Shown piece by piece: positions 5,643 through 10,289 of a stretch of DNA of 10,289 bases (positions are counted from its first letter, which is position 1; each line of letters starts with the position of its first letter). The position numbers were made by a program, and so were the translations under genes. Source of the DNA: an uncultured Alphaproteobacteria bacterium (GTDB lineage: Bacteria; Pseudomonadota; Alphaproteobacteria; RF32; CAG-239); contig CALXTH010000152.1 of the NCBI GenBank assembly GCA_944391365.1, positions 1 through 10,289 of the forward strand, read 5' to 3'. The notes below the pieces were generated by a model. That model was not told where the DNA came from, made no database searches, and saw only the letters and a list, made by a program, of their open reading frames with translations.

Positions 5643-8600
5643 ATGTCAAATAAACAAGCGGATATCACCAAAAACAAAAGCAGCGAAAAAATTGCTTATG
5701 AGACTGACATAGATTCGCAAAATACATGGCTGAACAATAATTTATACCGGCTGATGTTGTGGATAAGTGCGGTTTGGGCGGTGATTGTACTGTTTTATAT
5801 TACCCAGTTTTTCGGCTGGTCAAACCTGTTTTTGATGATGCCGGACGAATTTGGCGGCTTTCTGGCCGGAGTAACTCTTCCCTTGGCAATTATCTGGATT
5901 GTTGTGGCCTACATAGATCGCGGAACCAGCTTTAAAAATGAGGCGCGTTTTCTGCGTGCGTATATGAATCAGCTGGTTTACCCCGAAGACGGCGGCGCCC
6001 AGACAGCAAAAGCGCTGGCAGACGGGATTCGCGCTCAGGTTGTTGAAATGCAGGAAGCAACCAAACTGGCAATGGAACAAAGTGACAAAATCCGTTCTGA
6101 ACTTGGTGCCCGGGTGGAAGATTTTTCAAAACTGGTTTCCGTCCTTGATAATTATTCCTCCAAAACGGTTGTCGAACTTGCCAATACGGTAAAACAGCTT
6201 TCAACATCGTTTGATGAGATTAACACCAAAGCCCTGCAGGCCACACAATCGTTTCAAACCTGCAGCCGGGATTTTTCTGCAGCATTCAATTCATTGCAAA
6301 AAGATTCAGATATGCTGGTTCATTCGGTTCTCCCCAATATCAACGAAATAAAATATTCGGCGGAATTACTTCAGGATGTTTCTGAAAAAAGCAGCCAGCA
6401 GCTGATTAAAACGAATGAGGCGGTTCTTGCTATTGCCGAAAAGTCAAATGCCGATATTGCCCGGGCGGCTGATATTCTGTCCACTCAGGCTTCCCGGATT
6501 GAAAATGTTTCCAAACAGGCTGTCAGCGATTGTGACAATATGCGCCAGACCATCGACAGTAGTGTTAAAAGCATTGCCGACGTGATGCAGGCGCAAACCC
6601 AGAATATGCAAAACTATATTGATATACTGAATCATAACGCCGACAATCTCGGTCAGAAATTCAGTGAACAGGGCGCTCTTGTCGGTCAGGAAGTTGATAA
6701 AATCATTTCCCGGGCTAATGTCGCGGAGGAAGGAATAGCTTTGCAGGTGCGTGAATTACATGGTGTTTCAGATGATATTGTCAATGCACTGCAAAATATT
6801 GAAGATAATATCAAAACTGAAGCCGACCGGCTCCAGAAAACAAGTGAAATCGCAGTGGGTAATATAAACACGGTGGTTGACGCACTGAATAAAGAAGGAA
6901 TAAAAGCGGCTGAAATTGCAGATAATTCAATTCTTAAGACCGGAGCGTTGACGGACGAACTTGTCAACCAGCATAACCGGCTTGAAACTCAGGCCAATTC
7001 AAACATTAATACCCTGCGCTCTTTGGGACAGGAACTCTCCGCTCGTTTGGAGGCGATCAAAACCCAGACCAGCATTTCCGTTTCTCAGTTTAATGAGATT
7101 GGCGCCGCCATGAAGAAAAATTCGGATCTGGTCAGCGAAACCTCATCAATCGTTGTGGCTCAAAGCAAAGTCAGCGAAGCCGCCCTGGCTCAACAACACC
7201 GCCATATCAACAGTTCTTTGAGCCGTATTGATGAAATCAAAGGCGAATTGAAACGGGAAATTGATGAGCTGAACCGTGCCTCATCAATTATGAATGAAGA
7301 TGCTCTTCAGGCCATAGGCAGTCTGCGTTCTCAAATGGAAGAAATTCTTTCTGTTTCTGAATCGGTCATCGAAAAAAGCCAGACTTTGGGTGATGGTCTG
7401 AAAGAACAGGGAAAAGAATTTATGGCAGCGGCTGAGACGACCTTTGACAAAGTCAGCCGGGTCAGTGATGCGCTGGAAGACCACTATAAAAAAATTGACC
7501 TCGTCGGAGAAGAGCTTGACAAGCGTTCTGACAACCTCTCCAAAACGCTTTCCATGCAGGCGGAAATCATTACCCGATCAACAGAAAACGCCGAGAAGGC
7601 ACACGCGGATATTCTTAATTATTTCAATCAGCAAAACGCCTCTCTTAATGCTTCGGCTGAAAAATTTGTCGGCTTTGTCAGCGATATGATAAAAGCTTTT
7701 GATGAAAAAGCCGAAACCGTCGGATTGTTGTTCAAACATCAGGAAAACGAGTTTCTTAACATTTGTGATAAAATTTCCGAGAATACCAACAATATCGGCA
7801 GTTCCCTGAAAAAACAGGTTTCAATCATTGAACAAAATGCAGATCGTGTCTTCTCCCGTCTGGCCATGCTGGAAGAAGATGCCGGCAAGAGAAACGAAGC
7901 CATTAATGAAAATGTCGTGAAATCCGTTGATAAACTGATTCAGGTAAATAAAGCCGTTGAAGAACAAAATGACGAAGTCAGCCGGGTGATTGACGGATTA
8001 CAAAACAAAATCAAAAACATATCCAAAGAATTTACGGATATGCTTTCCGGTTTCAGCAACACCTTTAATTCGGTCAAGACTGAAGCGGACGCCGCCAGCC
8101 AGTCTGTCAGCGGCAATTGCGCTTTGCTGACTGAGAATATTTCCAAACTGGGTAAAGAAAGCCAGAATGTCTCCAATATAATTGACGGTCATATCAAAAA
8201 TATGGACAACGCCTTGGTCAAAACTCAGGCACAAAGCGATACCATCAGGGAAACTCTGGCTCATCAGGTCGAAAGCCTGTCGGATATTGTCAATGTCGTT
8301 TCAACTCAGACCAGACTGGGTGAAGCCTCTCTGGCACAGCAGTATAAATATTTGTCCGATGCCTCAACGTCCATCGCCCGTCAGATAACCGATTCTACTG
8401 AATTGCTGAAAAACAGCAGTAAAAACATCGGAGATGATACGGCCAGACTTGCCGTTGAGTTTGACAGCCTTGGAGATAAGCTTTTGAAAATAAATGAAGA
8501 TGTTGTCAAGTCATCAAAAGCCTCAGTCAAAAATATAGAACAGGTCAGTCTTTCTTTATCCCAAAGTGCCGAAGATATGGAAAAGACTGTTGCCGCCTCC

Positions 8601-9617
8601 CGTCAGAAAATCAGTACGGTCATGGGCGATTATGAGAATTATATTTCCAACTTCAACACGGTTACGGCAGAGGCCAGCACCGGAGTTATTGAGATTAACG
8701 GGCTGATCTCGCAGCAAAATGACAAAATGCTTGAATTATCTGAGGGAACCAAAGAACTGGTGAAATACTTTAATACGGTTCTGAACGATACCTCGCAAGA
8801 ACTGTCCAACCGCGCCGGACATGCTTATGACAAAGTCAAAGGCTTGGGCGACAGTCTCAAAAAGCTCAGCATTCAACTTGAAGAAACCACCAGACAAAGT
8901 TCCGGAAATCTGGAAAATGCCGGAACCAAACTGCGGGCTTCTTTGAGTGAAATTTCAACTAATGCCGAACGAATTGCCAACGATATCCGTTCTTCGGGAG
9001 AAATCTTCCTGAAACAATCAGATGTTCTGACTTCTGTTAGCACGGATACAATGGAAAAAGTTCAAAAGGCTGTAGATGCCCTGAGCAAAAATTCCCGGGA
9101 ATTTAATCTTCAGGGTGAGGAAGTCCTTAAAAAATCAGATGTTTTCAATGAGCTGTTCCAAAAACAGCTGCAGGTTTTGACGGAAACATCCGGCCAGGCA
9201 GAACGAAAAATCAAAGATTTGGAAAAACTTTATGAAGGCATCAGAGTTGATACTTTCTTGAAAAATGCTTCCTATATCCTTGAAAAACTTGAATCTTCAG
9301 CCGTCGATATCAATCGTATTTTCAATCCGAATGTTGAAGAGGAACTCTGGAAAAAATATTACAACGGAGATACTTCGGTATTTGTCCGTCACCTGACCAG
9401 GACCATGAGCCGCAGCCAGATTATCTCTGTCAAAAATGAGTTTGAGCGAAACGCTGAATTTCGCGATGTCGTTATGCGTTATCTGACAGACTTTGAAGCT
9501 TTGGTCAACAAAGCCAAAGACAGCGAAAAATCAGGATTGCTGCTTTCGGTTATTTCCGGTGCAGACGTTGGTAAACTCTATTATATCCTGGCAAAATCAC
9601 TGGATCGGATTAACTAA
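5643..9617 (+). CDS. Giant inner-membrane-anchored coiled-coil protein, 1324 residues (TipN/GPR-like architecture)
   Basis: Two hydrophobic helices lie near the N-terminus (about 36-57 and 71-92), joined by a short loop of about 13 residues. Arg93 and Lys98 follow the second helix, so both ends should face the cytoplasm with the loop in the periplasm. Residues about 120-1200 are a Gln/Asn/Ser/Lys/Glu-rich coiled coil. The only proline between residues 115 and 1228 is Pro231, and Trp is absent from 86 to 1235. A compact C-terminal region (about 1195-1324) with NVEEELWKKYYNGD, VFVRHL and DVGKLYYILAKSL looks globular. An Ala/Gln-rich motif occurs twice, at 507-519 and 889-901. Automated tools might call it apolipoprotein-like or chemoreceptor-like, but no HAMP domain or receptor signalling hairpin is visible. 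By architecture it resembles the alphaproteobacterial polarity proteins TipN and GPR/RgsE; this is an inference. The ATG at 5643 has a purine-rich ribosome binding site (AGAGGGA, 5627-5633). Confidence 0.88.
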   Translation: MSNKQADITKNKSSEKIAYETDIDSQNTWLNNNLYRLMLWISAVWAVIVLFYITQFFGWSNLFLMMPDEFGGFLAGVTLPLAIIWIVVAYIDRGTSFKNEARFLRAYMNQLVYPEDGGAQTAKALADGIRAQVVEMQEATKLAMEQSDKIRSELGARVEDFSKLVSVLDNYSSKTVVELANTVKQLSTSFDEINTKALQATQSFQTCSRDFSAAFNSLQKDSDMLVHSVLPNINEIKYSAELLQDVSEKSSQQLIKTNEAVLAIAEKSNADIARAADILSTQASRIENVSKQAVSDCDNMRQTIDSSVKSIADVMQAQTQNMQNYIDILNHNADNLGQKFSEQGALVGQEVDKIISRANVAEEGIALQVRELHGVSDDIVNALQNIEDNIKTEADRLQKTSEIAVGNINTVVDALNKEGIKAAEIADNSILKTGALTDELVNQHNRLETQANSNINTLRSLGQELSARLEAIKTQTSISVSQFNEIGAAMKKNSDLVSETSSIVVAQSKVSEAALAQQHRHINSSLSRIDEIKGELKREIDELNRASSIMNEDALQAIGSLRSQMEEILSVSESVIEKSQTLGDGLKEQGKEFMAAAETTFDKVSRVSDALEDHYKKIDLVGEELDKRSDNLSKTLSMQAEIITRSTENAEKAHADILNYFNQQNASLNASAEKFVGFVSDMIKAFDEKAETVGLLFKHQENEFLNICDKISENTNNIGSSLKKQVSIIEQNADRVFSRLAMLEEDAGKRNEAINENVVKSVDKLIQVNKAVEEQNDEVSRVIDGLQNKIKNISKEFTDMLSGFSNTFNSVKTEADAASQSVSGNCALLTENISKLGKESQNVSNIIDGHIKNMDNALVKTQAQSDTIRETLAHQVESLSDIVNVVSTQTRLGEASLAQQYKYLSDASTSIARQITDSTELLKNSSKNIGDDTARLAVEFDSLGDKLLKINEDVVKSSKASVKNIEQVSLSLSQSAEDMEKTVAASRQKISTVMGDYENYISNFNTVTAEASTGVIEINGLISQQNDKMLELSEGTKELVKYFNTVLNDTSQELSNRAGHAYDKVKGLGDSLKKLSIQLEETTRQSSGNLENAGTKLRASLSEISTNAERIANDIRSSGEIFLKQSDVLTSVSTDTMEKVQKAVDALSKNSREFNLQGEEVLKKSDVFNELFQKQLQVLTETSGQAERKIKDLEKLYEGIRVDTFLKNASYILEKLESSAVDINRIFNPNVEEELWKKYYNGDTSVFVRHLTRTMSRSQIISVKNEFERNAEFRDVVMRYLTDFEALVNKAKDSEKSGLLLSVISGADVGKLYYILAKSLDRIN

Positions 9618-9631
9618 CGGAACAACGGACG

Positions 9632-10186
9632 ATGTCTTTGACCCCCGGGATATCATATTCGTTGAATATCAACAGTTTGCTGGCTGATATTTCATCTTCT
9701 GTCTCAAGAATAAAGGGTGGAGCGGATGAACATGTCCCGGTCGCACAAAACGGAGGCTTTTTTCCCGTTTCTGAAACATCTGCTTATGCTTTATCCTTTG
9801 GAGGCGTCTTAAGCGGCCGTTCACTGTTTTCTGTTCAGGAATATATCTCTGAAAACCCGCAGAAAGATACCGGGGCTGAACGTTATAAACGTAATATCTA
9901 TAATCAGGACACAAAAACGGTTCCTGAAACATCCGAACCGCTTTCGACATATAGCTTCAAAGATTTTGTCAGAGCCGAAAACAAAAGCATATTCTACCAA
10001 AAAGCAAGCGCCGCCTATCAGGGAATGCCTCTTGTTTCTGCTGTGGAAAACAATGCTTATGCCGCAGCCGGAACCCGGAATTATGCCGTACACAGTTACA
10101 ATTATGTTAACGACATTAACAAACAGCCTCAGGTCCTGATTGATTTTATGCATGAATATAACCGTAACTTTAATTTTGAGATATAA
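9632..10186 (+). CDS. Hypothetical Tyr-rich protein, 184 residues
   Basis: I do not recognise this protein. It starts 14 bases after the coiled-coil gene and its TAA stop overlaps the ATG of the next gene, so it sits inside a tight operon. It has 13 tyrosines in 184 residues, no Cys and no Trp, and is rich in Ser, Asn and Ala. There is no signal peptide and no membrane helix. The N-terminal half (LNINSLLADISSSVSRI at 11-27, then Gly/Phe/Ser-rich) and the middle (about 78-110) look disordered; the C-terminal segment QPQVLIDFMHEYNRNFNF (about 165-182) may fold as a helix. The ribosome binding site is weak (GGA at 9619-9621), suggesting coupling to the upstream gene. An adaptor for the upstream coiled-coil protein is possible on position alone. 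Confidence 0.75.
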   Translation: MSLTPGISYSLNINSLLADISSSVSRIKGGADEHVPVAQNGGFFPVSETSAYALSFGGVLSGRSLFSVQEYISENPQKDTGAERYKRNIYNQDTKTVPETSEPLSTYSFKDFVRAENKSIFYQKASAAYQGMPLVSAVENNAYAAAGTRNYAVHSYNYVNDINKQPQVLIDFMHEYNRNFNFEI

Positions 10187-10289
10187 TGACAATACTTGAT
10201 TTTGACAGCCGTGTTTTTATGGCCCCGATGGCCGGTATCACTGACAAACCCCTGCGGAAACTGGTGTCATCATTGGGCGGAGGGGTTAT
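10186..10289 (+). CDS. tRNA-dihydrouridine synthase, N-terminal fragment (runs off right edge)
   Basis: The gene begins ATG at 10186, sharing the A of the preceding TAA stop (TAATG), which indicates translational coupling. The 34 complete codons contain FMAPMAGITDKPLRKL (11-26), the FMN-binding start of the Dus TIM barrel; these flavoenzymes reduce specific uridines in tRNA to dihydrouridine using NADPH. The early position of the APMAG motif and the D-P-R continuation resemble the DusB/NifR3 branch, but DusA cannot be excluded from this fragment, so no gene symbol is given. The rest of the protein, including the catalytic Cys, lies beyond the window. Confidence 0.88.
   Translation, partial: MTILDFDSRVFMAPMAGITDKPLRKLVSSLGGGV

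Noticed and set aside
5643..9617. Chemoreceptor (methyl-accepting) identity for the long coiled-coil protein
   Set aside because: There is no sizeable periplasmic sensor domain between the helices, no HAMP domain and no conserved signalling-tip hairpin; the chain is also far longer than typical receptors.
5643..9617. Phage tape-measure protein
   Set aside because: The neighbours are housekeeping genes, the membrane helices are at the extreme N-terminus, and no other phage structural gene is present.

Overview
The window looks like a chromosomal segment of a fairly AT-rich alphaproteobacterium, probably a Rhodospirillales-like or host-associated lineage. The evidence is an alphaproteobacterial-type RecO followed directly by ParC, a metal-dependent type KdsA (so the cell makes LPS), and a very long membrane-anchored coiled-coil protein of a kind I associate with Alphaproteobacteria. 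The lineage is inferred from protein features; no database search was possible. I saw no IS element, tRNA, rRNA, CRISPR array or phage gene.

Layout. Positions 1-96 (minus) hold the start of an exported protein that runs off the left edge. It has a strong extended -10 promoter (132-160) and a clear ribosome binding site. A strongly AT-rich divergent intergenic region (97-296) separates it from an unrecognised 356-residue gene (297-1367, plus). That gene has its own candidate promoter and ends at a good intrinsic terminator (1372-1406). Next comes a tight housekeeping cluster on the plus strand: kdsA (start corrected to 1493), reco/recO (2360), parC (3101) and a 60-residue conserved-looking small protein (5340). 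The gaps are 21, 15 and 4 bases, which suggests one transcription unit.

A 120-base gap (5523-5642) carries a weak possible promoter and a perfect 12-base palindrome. It leads into a second cluster: a 1324-residue protein with two N-terminal membrane helices and about 1000 residues of almost proline-free coiled coil, a 184-residue Tyr-rich hypothetical protein 14 bases downstream, and the start of a tRNA-dihydrouridine synthase gene. The last two overlap as TAATG, and the synthase gene leaves the window at the right edge.

Functional reading. The first cluster joins LPS inner-core sugar synthesis (KdsA) with DNA repair (RecO) and chromosome decatenation (ParC). The second is headed by a probable cell-envelope or polarity scaffold, architecturally like TipN or GPR/RgsE of other Alphaproteobacteria, and ends in a tRNA modification enzyme. 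The least understood parts are the giant coiled-coil protein with its small downstream neighbour, and the orphan 356-residue gene. Nothing here amounts to a clear new defence or mobile system.
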